A DNA stretch of 5,888 bases from assembly GCA_021795055.1 (NCBI GenBank), contig JAJYPW010000060.1:1-5888 (forward strand), written 5' to 3'. Origin of the DNA: Thermoplasmata archaeon. Its GTDB lineage: Archaea; Thermoplasmatota; Thermoplasmata; Thermoplasmatales; Thermoplasmataceae. How positions within the stretch are numbered: the stretch's first letter is position 1; every line of letters begins with the position of its first letter. The notes beneath the pieces were generated by a model, which was given only the letters and a program-made list of their open reading frames with translations, ran no database searches and was not told where the DNA came from. Positions 1-5,231 of the stretch are shown piece after piece. A program made the translations under genes and the position numbers.

Positions 1-419
1 TTCCTCTTCACGAAGGAAGTAAGGTCGCTTATCCTTATCCCGGAAGTGTTGGATGCGAACACGGTTTCCTGGGAGCAGACGGAGTCGAGCCTGGAGAATA
101 TTTCGCCCTTTACCTTCAGGTCTTCGGTCACCGCTTCAACTATGATCCCGCATTCCGAGAGGAACCGGATATCGGTTGAGGTGGATATCCTGGAAACGGT
201 CTGCCTGAGATCCGCTTCCGTCATCCTTCCCTTTTCAACCTGCTTCTGGAGGCCGAACTTTCCGTTGACTATCGAATCCATCCCCTTCCTGAGAAAATCC
301 TCGCTTATGTCGTTCATAATTACCTGGTAACCGTACCTGGCGAACGTCACTGCAATTCCATGCCCCATGACGCCTGATCCGACTACGCCAACTTTTTTCA
401 GGTCTTCAAGTCGCATCAT
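1..419 (-). CDS. 3-hydroxyacyl-CoA dehydrogenase, N-terminal part (runs off the left edge)
   Basis: Encodes the NAD-binding half of a 3-hydroxyacyl-CoA dehydrogenase, the cytoplasmic enzyme that oxidises L-3-hydroxyacyl-CoA to 3-ketoacyl-CoA in fatty-acid beta-oxidation or related CoA pathways. Only the first 139 codons are present and no stop is reached. The Rossmann fingerprint is clear: GVVGSGVMGHGIA at residues 11-23 (G14-x-G16-x2-G19), then acidic D37 at the end of the second strand, where NAD ribose is normally held. Family landmarks follow in order: IIVEAVTEDLKVK at 92-104 and FASNTSGIRIS at 121-131, where the SNTS serine corresponds to a substrate-binding or catalytic position in known members. 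The start could be either ATG of an ATGATG pair (419 or 416). It lies 148 bp downstream of the regulator gene on the same strand, so it probably has its own promoter or a read-through transcript. The family is near certain; the chain specificity and full length cannot be seen. Confidence 0.9.
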   Translation of the reverse strand, partial: MMRLEDLKKVGVVGSGVMGHGIAVTFARYGYQVIMNDISEDFLRKGMDSIVNGKFGLQKQVEKGRMTEADLRQTVSRISTSTDIRFLSECGIIVEAVTEDLKVKGEIFSRLDSVCSQETVFASNTSGIRISDLTSFVKR

Positions 420-460
420 ACTTGATCCGGACGGCATTCATAATGTTTCCAACGTGGCAT
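416..460 (-). promoter_or_regulatory. Candidate 14-codon leader ORF with a strong Shine-Dalgarno, overlapping the dehydrogenase start
   Basis: On the minus strand, GGGGGAGG (475-468) sits 7 nt before an ATG at 460. This is one of the strongest Shine-Dalgarno matches in the window. The frame reads MPRWKHYECRPDQV and stops at a TGA (418-416) that overlaps the ATGATG start of the dehydrogenase, the arrangement of translational coupling. The frame differs from that of the dehydrogenase, so this is not simply an upstream start. It may be a leader peptide or a ribosome-loading device. A competing view is that the dehydrogenase mRNA is leaderless, using a weak TATA-like stretch near 436-446, which would remove this ORF from the transcript. 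No function is claimed. Confidence 0.3.
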
Positions 461-567
461 TAGTGATCCTCCCCCGGATACGTTTCCGGCATCCCAGATA
501 ATCTGAGAGAGCGGATGCAAAACCCTGCAGCTGCAGCCAGGTACAATGGTGCAGGGCAGGGACTCTT

Positions 568-1011
568 TCATTTCCCCCTGGTGTGCTGCCCTGCAAATTT
601 GTGAATTGAATACCTGCCGTCCCTGTCAACGTAAACAGCAGTGGATTGGGTGAGAACTGCATTATCGATAATGTCATGGCACGACGCCCTGATTGCGCTC
701 ATCAGGTCAACAACATTCCCGGCCAGCTTCACGCCTGCCTGATCGGATTCATCCAGTACTTTTTTCGCCGCATCGAGGAGGTGGGTGCCCCCCTCTATCA
801 GGACGGTGGCAGCGGAGTTCATCCTGTCAAGCATTTCCAGCGTATTTCTGGCTCTCTGTATCTTCCATTTCACCCTGTTTTCAAGAACAAGCACGTTCTG
901 CTCTCCCGTCCCGATCAGGGCAGCTATCTCCCTGGTGCTCCTTCCTGCCAATCGAAGCTCGATGATCTGCCACTGCCTGGCTGTGAGTATGGTGCCGGTA
1001 CTATCCTTCAT
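568..1011 (-). CDS. Tfx-family DNA-binding transcriptional regulator
   Basis: A 147-residue protein with the layout of the archaeal Tfx family. The N-terminal helix-turn-helix spans about residues 9-60. It begins LTARQWQIIELRLAGRS, continues TREIAALIGTGEQNVLVLE and ends with the family-typical run of basic residues and ARNTLE. The C-terminal half (about 70-140) is the mixed alpha/beta domain of full-length members. In Methanothermobacter, Tfx binds near the molybdenum formylmethanofuran dehydrogenase operon; the ligand and targets here are unknown. The start at 1011 is forced, because the next in-frame ATG upstream (1020) is followed at once by a TGA. There is no good Shine-Dalgarno, and a TATA-like box at 1038-1045 predicts a leader of only a few bases. 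The gene is divergent from an MFS transporter and palindromes lie between the two, so control of itself and the transporter is a reasonable inference. Confidence 0.85.
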   Translation of the reverse strand: MKDSTGTILTARQWQIIELRLAGRSTREIAALIGTGEQNVLVLENRVKWKIQRARNTLEMLDRMNSAATVLIEGGTHLLDAAKKVLDESDQAGVKLAGNVVDLMSAIRASCHDIIDNAVLTQSTAVYVDRDGRYSIHKFAGQHTRGK

Positions 1012-1105
1012 TCAGGTCATGACTATAACAAAGTTGTTTATAATATGCTCTTTCGAATGAGAAGAATTAACAATATTTATAATTAAAGGCACCTTCTTCG
1101 CCCGG
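1012..1105. promoter_or_regulatory. Divergent promoter region between the Tfx-like gene and the MFS gene, with two palindromes
   Basis: This 94-bp gap separates two divergent start codons. On the plus strand TTTATAAT (1076-1083) is centred about 26 bp before the transporter ATG at 1106, the spacing expected for a leaderless archaeal transcript. On the minus strand TATTATAA (1045-1038) is centred about 30 bp before the regulator ATG at 1011. Two palindromes are visible. AACAAAGTTGTT (1027-1038) has perfect 5-bp arms and lies between the minus-strand TATA box and the regulator start. CTCTTTCGAATGAG (1048-1061) is symmetric at 12 of 14 positions and lies between the two TATA boxes. Both are well placed to be operators. 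That the adjacent Tfx-like protein binds them is inference. Confidence 0.6.
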
Positions 1106-2473
1106 ATGGAAGGGGATCCACGGTTAGCAGTCGCGAAGTTCGTCTTCACAAGGGAGAATCTGAGGATGCCCCTCTTCATATTCCTGGCTGCTGCAGGCAT
1201 CTTCATCGACGTGTGGGATCTGACTGCACTCGGAATAGTCCTCACCCCGTTCATGAATTATTTCGATCCCGGATCCGCAATGCTGGCACTGGCAGTGAGT
1301 TCCGCAAACATCGGTGCGGTCTTTGGCGCAATTTTCGGGGGGCTCCTCACCGACAGGCTTGGCAGGCGTTCGATGTTCATCTACAGTATGATAATCTTCG
1401 TGGTGACCGCATTCCTGCAGGCACTGTCAACAAACATCTACGAGTTCACGGTTTTCAGGACGATAATGGGATTCGGGCTCGGATCGGACGTTGCAACCGG
1501 ATTCTCATACATCTATGAGTTCATTAGCGACAGCCAGAGGAGAAAATTCTATTCCCTCTGGGCCTACGCGTTTTCTGCGACGGCAATTCTCGCAGTGTTT
1601 GTAAGCATGATATTCTATTACGCCACGAACAGCGATAACCTGATCTGGAGAGTGCCCTTCATACTTGGCGGCATCTTTGCAACGGTGATCATAATCCTGA
1701 GGTATCGGATCCCAGAAACACCCATATGGCTGGCTTACAGCGGAAGATACCGGAAGGCCAGGGAGATACTGCAGTCAGTATACGGCGAAATCCCGGAAGG
1801 TATACCCCTCGAGGACGAGAAAAGGGGCACCATCGCCATGTTCAGCATGCTGAGGGAGGTCTTTGCCATGGGAAAGAACAGGGTGCTTGGCTTCGCAATG
1901 TCCCTGAACGTCATAGTGGGGGTCATAAGCTGGGGGTTCAGCTTCTACGTGACATACTCCCTGACCTCCCTCGGGATAACGACGTTCGCGGGCGCCCTCT
2001 TCTTTGACCTCTTCATTTACGGCTCCGCTTTTGCAGGATCATTCATCAGTCCCTATTTCGCCGGAAAGGCAGGTACCCGATACGCATCCGTGATCCCCTC
2101 TTTTGGCATAGCAGTAACGCTGTCGCTGGCGCTTCTCGCGGCTCTCGGGTTTATTCCCATAATATATTTTGTCCCGCTTTCCGCAGCCACCCTGTTCCTT
2201 GAATATCTTGGCCCAATGTCATACAACGCCATCGTCAACCATGCATTTCCCTCTTCAGTAAGGGGATCAGTAAACGGCGTGAATTATATGGTGAACAAGA
2301 TCGTGGAGGCGATCACCGGGTTCTTCGGTTTCCTTATCATAGCCGTGCTCGGAAATGCGCGCGAGATTGCCGTGCTTCTCTTCCTGACGGTGCTTTTCTC
2401 AATATTCGCAATGGTGCTGGGATCAAACGTATTCCAGATCGATCCGGGAAAGGTGGAGTCTGAAGCTGCCTAG
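1106..2473 (+). CDS. MFS transporter, metabolite:H+ symporter / sugar-porter-like, 12 membrane helices
   Basis: A 455-residue integral membrane carrier of the major facilitator superfamily, expected to couple uptake or export of a small organic solute or anion to a proton gradient. The first helix carries FIDVWDLTALG (33-43), with the acidic residues seen in organic-acid, phosphate and sugar symporters. MFS motif A follows between helices 2 and 3: GGLLTDRLGRR (78-88). RTIMGFGLGSD (118-128) matches the helix 4 signature, and PETPIWLAYSGR (203-214) matches the sugar-porter motif after helix 6. A charged central loop (about 211-255) leads into six more hydrophobic segments, with an R-G signature at 386-387 resembling the symmetric loop 8-9 motif. 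The length is normal and nothing looks broken. The ATG at 1106 lies where the TATA box predicts the transcript start. The substrate cannot be read from the sequence. Confidence 0.9.
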   Translation: MEGDPRLAVAKFVFTRENLRMPLFIFLAAAGIFIDVWDLTALGIVLTPFMNYFDPGSAMLALAVSSANIGAVFGAIFGGLLTDRLGRRSMFIYSMIIFVVTAFLQALSTNIYEFTVFRTIMGFGLGSDVATGFSYIYEFISDSQRRKFYSLWAYAFSATAILAVFVSMIFYYATNSDNLIWRVPFILGGIFATVIIILRYRIPETPIWLAYSGRYRKAREILQSVYGEIPEGIPLEDEKRGTIAMFSMLREVFAMGKNRVLGFAMSLNVIVGVISWGFSFYVTYSLTSLGITTFAGALFFDLFIYGSAFAGSFISPYFAGKAGTRYASVIPSFGIAVTLSLALLAALGFIPIIYFVPLSAATLFLEYLGPMSYNAIVNHAFPSSVRGSVNGVNYMVNKIVEAITGFFGFLIIAVLGNAREIAVLLFLTVLFSIFAMVLGSNVFQIDPGKVESEAA

Positions 2474-2480
2474 AGGAGCT

Positions 2481-2518
2481 ATTCTTCCTGAAAGGTCTCT
2501 TCCCGGATCAGGATGAAT
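2481..2518 (+). terminator. Inverted repeat just after the MFS stop, possible terminator or mRNA 3' hairpin
   Basis: ATTCTTCCTGA (2481-2491) pairs with TCAGGATGAAT (2508-2518), giving 11-bp arms with one mismatch around a 16-nt pyrimidine-rich loop. It begins 7 nt after the transporter stop, in the gap before a convergent small gene. Archaeal termination depends mainly on T-rich tracts, and no long T run follows this stem, so it may instead stabilise the mRNA end or be an operator-like palindrome. Confidence 0.35.
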
Positions 2519-2625
2519 TGGCCGCATCTGACCGAGCCCAGAGGGATCGCAGCAGGTTATGGAGAATACCCTGTAAGGACGATTTCCGCTATCAAGAATT
2601 CTGACGGCAAATTAATAGGTGGGTC

Positions 2626-2802
2626 TCAGAGAATAGAATCATCAGAACATTGGGAGAGACAGTCCGGGCAGATGCAGTCATCGTACGTCTTCCTAAGCGA
2701 GGCAAGCGTTTCCCTGCTGAGCCTGTAGGAAACGCACCAGCAACCAGGGAAGGGGCTGCCACACTGGAAACGGTCATGGCATGAAGGGCATTCCTTGTCC
2801 AT
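2626..2802 (-). CDS. Small cysteine-rich CWC-family protein
   Basis: A 58-codon gene that simple length cut-offs miss. The protein starts MDKECPSCHDRFQCG, continues PFPGCWCVSYRLSRETL and ends CICPDCLSQCSDDSIL. It has nine cysteines in the order CxxC, C, CWC, CxC, xxC, C. This matches the cysteine-rich CWC family (Pfam PF14375 type): an N-terminal CPxC...F.CG, a central PxxCWC, and a C-terminal CxCPxCL. Such proteins presumably bind zinc or another metal; no reaction is established to my knowledge. The ATG at 2802 is the only start, because an in-frame TGA lies a few codons upstream with no other start between. There is no Shine-Dalgarno. ATTAAT (2827-2832) is centred about 27 bp upstream, consistent with a leaderless transcript. 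A better TATA-like ATTATATT at 2861-2868 would give a leader of about 35 nt. The gene converges on the MFS gene and stands alone. Confidence 0.75.
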   Translation of the reverse strand: MDKECPSCHDRFQCGSPFPGCWCVSYRLSRETLASLRKTYDDCICPDCLSQCSDDSIL

Positions 2803-3286
2803 TATCGAGAGATTTGATGCGTATGGATTAATGTTTCACTTCGCACATGACACATGCGATAATATAATGGCCCAAATGCGGACTTAATGCCTTGGAGAAA
2901 CGATGGCCCTCCCAAGATAATTTGAGGGGCAGAACATTATCGCTGAGGATAAATGGAAGTGACCTAACAATGATTACATTCACGGTCAATCATCCTGCTA
3001 ATTATGCACTATCGGATTACAGGAAACACGTTTTAGTGAATTCGTGAACTCCCTATAACCATGGAATCGAGTTTTTCTTCGGGGCAGGAGCGTGAGGAGA
3101 GACGGGGTAACATCGAATGGGTCCTGGAATCATCGAACTGAGGGGAATTTTGGGTATGGATGATATCCCCTTGAACGGTTTAATCGTGCGTCCTGAGTTA
3201 ATATAAGAGGGGCGGATAAAATTGTCTGCCATCAGAATATCGCAGGCCTGCACAAGGTTAATTTACTGGTGGAGAATAGTTTCGCA
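2803..3286. other. About 480 bases without a convincing gene
   Basis: No long open frame looks protein-like here. Three very short plus-strand frames have some start context and are recorded only as candidates: 2970-3047 (25 codons, MITFTVNHPANYALSDYRKH...), 3061-3141 (26 codons) and 3156-3206 (16 codons, with AGGGG 10 nt upstream). Other visible structure is a TATA-like AATATAAT at 2861-2868, TTAATATAA at 3198-3206, a short hairpin GGCGGA/TCTGCC (3211-3216 with 3225-3230, one G-U pair) and a perfect palindrome GCAGGCCTGC (3242-3251). The last three could belong to the promoter and leader of the next gene. The stretch may be a decayed insertion zone or hold an RNA gene that I cannot recognise. 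Confidence 0.5.
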
Positions 3287-3487
3287 ATGAGCAACAAGAA
3301 GGAGAGTTCAGCTGATGCGGTTGCTACTGCAGTGAAAATTATAAGCAGTGTCGCCACCATCGGATTAACTGTAACTGGATATTACCAGAGAACCACCTGT
3401 CCTTGTGATAAGAATCATCTGCCCTTCTTTGGAAAGGATTCGATTCTTGGCACAAGATACTGCGATAAGTGTCATCATCATCATTAG
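3287..3487 (+). CDS. Small hypothetical membrane protein with a zinc-ribbon-like tail ending in four histidines
   Basis: A 66-residue protein that I do not recognise. It has a charged start (MSNKKESSAD), one hydrophobic helix at about residues 11-32 (AVATAVKIISSVATIGLTVT), then a compact tail with CPC (38-40), YCDKC (58-62) and a terminal HHHH (63-66). The CxC...CxxC spacing with clustered histidines suggests a metal site facing one side of the membrane. I chose the ATG at 3287 because TTAATTTA (3258-3265) is centred about 26 bp upstream, as for a leaderless transcript. A GTG at 3269 would add six residues (MENSFA). A stronger TATA, TTAATATAA at 3198-3206, would instead give a leader of about 60 nt containing GGTGG 14 nt before the ATG. 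The coherent layout argues for a real gene, but its size leaves doubt. Confidence 0.5.
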   Translation: MSNKKESSADAVATAVKIISSVATIGLTVTGYYQRTTCPCDKNHLPFFGKDSILGTRYCDKCHHHH

Positions 3488-3550
3488 CGGTTTTCAACAT
3501 AGCATGACAAAATACCCTGAACCGTGGATCCGGTAAGGTTTAGGTCAAAA

Positions 3551-3654
3551 GGTGCATATGTTTACTCCCTAAAACGTATGCATTTATCTCGTCTCGAACT
3601 GGAAATGCTCCGGAGCCATTCAAATAGCAAGCGTTAAAATGCATATGTTTTATC
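3551..3654. repeat. loxP-shaped inverted repeat plus a third arm copy upstream of the recombinase
   Basis: TGCATATGTTT (3553-3563) and AAACGTATGCA (3572-3582) form an inverted repeat with 10 of 11 positions matching and an 8-nt spacer, ACTCCCTA. A third copy, AAATGCATATGTTTTA (3637-3652), has the orientation of the first arm. It matches the reverse complement of the second arm, flanks included, at 15 of 16 positions. Two inverted 11-13-bp arms around a 6-8-nt spacer is the classic shape of a tyrosine-recombinase core site. The third copy overlaps the presumed promoter of the recombinase gene, so an operator for autoregulation is equally possible. The repeat itself is seen directly; its role is inference. 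Confidence 0.6.
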
Positions 3655-3665
3655 ACAAATGTAAC

Positions 3666-4235
3666 ATGCAGGATCCGCTCATAGTGAATGGTACCAGGGT
3701 GTTCAGGCCATGGGAGTACACTGTCCTGAGATCGTATCTGAAGCCCGATCAGCAGATCGTCGCCGATACGCTTCTCCTCACCGGGATGAGGTACGAGGAG
3801 CTCCTGAGATTCCGCCACAATCCTGACTGGCTCGATGAGGACTCCACAACCGTTCACCTGCCTCCTTGGGCAATGCAGAAGGGAAAGAAGCTCTCAAGGA
3901 ACATCCAGACGGAGAGGTGGGTGCGTCTCTCGATCCGGGGAAAAGGAGTTATTCCCAACCTGTTCCGTGTAGAAATGCCCCAGAGGGTCGCATTCGACCA
4001 GATGCTCAAGAGGAAGGCCTTCAAGGCCTCTCTTTCTAGGAAAGATTTCGTTGCAGACAAGATCTCTCGGAAGACCCTGGCCTCATGGCTTCGCATATAC
4101 TACCCTTCGGTCCTGGACCACATCTTCCTTTCGCTAGGTCATTCCAGGATAACGGAGCTGAGGCATTACCTCGGGATCCCTTTCTCGGACAGGGACAAGC
4201 AGGAGATGAAGGAATGGATTGAGGGATGGATATGA
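3666..4235 (+). CDS. Minimal archaeal tyrosine recombinase (integrase), catalytic domain only
   Basis: A 189-residue protein with the order of tyrosine-recombinase active-site motifs: TGMRYEELLRF with catalytic R42, a lysine-rich beta-hairpin region (KGKKLSR, 72-78), KISRKTLASW with K122-x-x-R125 replacing the usual HxxR, LGHSRITELRHY with H149, and Y158 as the likely nucleophile. The H-to-Y spacing of 9 is canonical. It would cut and rejoin DNA at a core site through a 3'-phosphotyrosine. The N-terminal core-binding domain of longer integrases is absent, so this is a single-domain form. An upstream ATG at 3639 would add nine residues (MHMFYHKCN). I prefer 3666 because QDPLIVNGTRVFRPWEY reads like a natural family start and the AT-rich GCATATGTTTTAT (3641-3653) would then be the TATA region. 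There is no Shine-Dalgarno. GC is high (36 of 60 bases at 3781-3840). The downstream ORF overlaps its stop. Confidence 0.82.
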   Translation: MQDPLIVNGTRVFRPWEYTVLRSYLKPDQQIVADTLLLTGMRYEELLRFRHNPDWLDEDSTTVHLPPWAMQKGKKLSRNIQTERWVRLSIRGKGVIPNLFRVEMPQRVAFDQMLKRKAFKASLSRKDFVADKISRKTLASWLRIYYPSVLDHIFLSLGHSRITELRHYLGIPFSDRDKQEMKEWIEGWI

Positions 4236-4366
4236 GAAGCCCAGATGTTAAGATGCTCCTGGACACTTTCAAGACCCTTGGGGTTAGAGAGACAAGATGC
4301 GTATTCCCGCCGAGGAACTCTTCGTTAACTGTAATCTTTGAAGGAATATTGCAATGTTTCTGGTGA
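4232..4366 (+). CDS. Possible 44-residue ORF translationally coupled to the recombinase
   Basis: The ATG lies inside ATGA, overlapping the recombinase stop, so ribosomes finishing the recombinase could restart here. The reading is MRSPDVKMLLDTFKTLGV, then RETRCVFPPRNSSLTVIFEG and a short ILQCFW tail. It looks like a helix followed by two beta strands and has protein-like composition, but I know no family for it. It could be a small recombination accessory factor, the remnant of a longer gene, or a chance frame. The overlap and the lack of any other use for this DNA support it; the length and the absence of a recognisable domain count against it. Confidence 0.35.
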   Translation: MRSPDVKMLLDTFKTLGVRETRCVFPPRNSSLTVIFEGILQCFW

Positions 4367-4446
4367 CAATTCTGCAATCGGGAAAGAACAGTGCAGATCC
4401 AGGGTCTTATTCGAAATCCTCAATTTATTAATGTGGGAAGAGCATA
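4367..4446 (+). promoter_or_regulatory. Promoter region of the three-gene cassette
   Basis: An 80-bp gap between the recombinase unit and the cassette. TTTATTA (4424-4430) within a longer AT run is the only TATA-like element. It lies about 20 bp before the ATG at 4447, slightly close for a leaderless start there, and about 35 bp before the next in-frame ATG at 4462. A weak inverted repeat, TCTGCA (4371-4376) with TGCAGA (4392-4397), precedes it and might be the 3' end of the upstream transcript or an operator. No clear Shine-Dalgarno precedes the first cassette gene. Confidence 0.4.
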
Positions 4447-4962
4447 ATGAAATTGATAGACATGTCTAAAGATAAAATCCCGGACTATCTGGACGATGAG
4501 GATTACCTTGCAATTTTGTCCATGGGAAAGAGAAGACTTTCGCATACAAATGTGCAAAAGATTTCTTACATCCTTTCAAACGTAACAGAACTTAAGGGCA
4601 AATTCACGGCACATGATTACGGTAATTTTTCTGAGTCGATAATGGAAAAAATACAGTCTCCACTCAACAGAAACATCTTTTCTGTGAAAAATGACACCTA
4701 TTTTCTTACGTCAAAGGGCACTGAAATTTATGATAAGGCGGTCGCGAATCTCGGTATCAAACAGAGTGTTTTGAATTTACTTGAAATACTGAGAAAAATG
4801 AATGCGGAAAAACTAGAGATGCTAACTTACCACATGTTCCCTGAGATGGCAAAAAAATCAAGAATTAGACCAAAGATAGAAATCCTGATGTCACAGCTTA
4901 AGTCTAATAGCAAAATGCACGCGGTCAGGGACGGTGACACGGTCACCCTCACAGTGGAGTAA
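4447..4962 (+). CDS. Winged-helix-like protein, first gene of an unrecognised cassette
   Basis: A 171-residue soluble protein not confidently assigned. After an acidic start (PDYLDDEDYLAIL), residues 25-95 read like a winged-helix domain of the YwgA / DUF4065 style: SHTNVQKISYILSNV (32-46, where those families have a QK-hydrophobic helix), FTAHDYGNFSESIMEKI (53-69, like their yGPyS element) and YFLTSKGTEIYDKAV (85-99, like their y-LT-kG strand and helix). A second helical part (102-155) with LNLLEILRKMN follows, and the C-terminus is a beta strand, DTVTLTVE. Relatives of this fold serve as antitoxins, regulators or protein adaptors, so a regulatory or partner role is possible but unproven. 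M6 (4462) is an alternative start. The next gene begins 2 nt after the stop. The DNA is AT-rich (21 G+C of 60 at 4861-4920), unlike the recombinase upstream. Confidence 0.7.
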   Translation: MKLIDMSKDKIPDYLDDEDYLAILSMGKRRLSHTNVQKISYILSNVTELKGKFTAHDYGNFSESIMEKIQSPLNRNIFSVKNDTYFLTSKGTEIYDKAVANLGIKQSVLNLLEILRKMNAEKLEMLTYHMFPEMAKKSRIRPKIEILMSQLKSNSKMHAVRDGDTVTLTVE

Positions 4963-4964
4963 AT

Positions 4965-5231
4965 ATGGGGGTAAATGAGGAAACGGATAAGCGGGCAATA
5001 GAGATAAGTACGGGCGTGTCCCTACAGCCCAGTGGGCCCGTTGAGTTCAAATTTAACTCCGGATACAAAGGCAGAAAGCTATCCCTCAACATTTTACCCA
5101 ATGAAGTTAAAATTGTTAACTACGGGCGCTATACATTAATGGTTAGGTATTATGTCAATGAAAACGGCAATGTCCTTAAGTGGGCAACTTTGGATAAGCA
5201 TGGAGAATTGATAGAAGTAGGGGAAATCTGA
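4965..5231 (+). CDS. Small beta-rich hypothetical protein, second cassette gene
   Basis: An 88-residue protein of unknown family. It has no signal peptide, no membrane helix and no cysteine. After a charged start it is mostly predicted strands: VEFKFNSG (26-33), RKLSLNIL (37-44), EVKIVNYG (47-54), YTLMVRYYVNE (56-66) and NVLKWATLDKHGELIEVGEI (69-88). This would suit a small beta-barrel or sandwich that binds a partner or nucleic acid. GGAG (4956-4959) sits 5 nt before the ATG, a good Shine-Dalgarno inside the end of the previous gene. The stop overlaps the next start as TGATG. Both neighbours are therefore almost certainly co-transcribed with it, and translational coupling to the third gene suggests the products are made together. 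Confidence 0.72.
   Translation: MGVNEETDKRAIEISTGVSLQPSGPVEFKFNSGYKGRKLSLNILPNEVKIVNYGRYTLMVRYYVNENGNVLKWATLDKHGELIEVGEI

Noticed and set aside
46..330. Plus-strand open frame of 94 codons
   Set aside because: It lies antisense to the clear Rossmann domain of the 3-hydroxyacyl-CoA dehydrogenase and has no recognisable features.
438..677. Minus-strand frame of 79 codons
   Set aside because: It overlaps the C-terminal codons of the Tfx-like gene in another frame and continues into the intergenic gap, with low-complexity, unprotein-like sequence.
646..1086. Overlapping plus-strand frames of 90-146 codons
   Set aside because: All are antisense to the Tfx-like gene, which has a real domain match.
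1012..1254. Minus-strand frame across the divergent promoter and the transporter start
   Set aside because: It is antisense to the transporter N-terminus and covers both TATA boxes; no domain is visible.
2513..2777. Plus-strand (2513-2728) and minus-strand (2592-2777) frames
   Set aside because: Both are other-frame shadows of the CWC-family gene, whose cysteine pattern is far more convincing.
2841..2859. TCGCA/TGCGA inverted repeat with a repeated CATG inside
   Set aside because: The arms are only 5 bp, easily expected by chance, with no gene context to support an operator.
3053..3253. Minus-strand frame of 66 codons
   Set aside because: Proline- and serine-rich chance reading, with no start context and no domain.
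3540..3857. Minus-strand frame of 105 codons
   Set aside because: It runs antisense through the repeat region and the recombinase N-terminus and has no family resemblance.
4036..4377. Minus-strand frame of 113 codons
   Set aside because: Antisense to the recombinase active-site region and the coupled small ORF; no domain.
4408..4420. TTCGAAATCC, resembling a tRNA T-loop and possible attachment site
   Set aside because: It has an extra base relative to a T-loop, no pairing T stem, and no acceptor or anticodon arm upstream.
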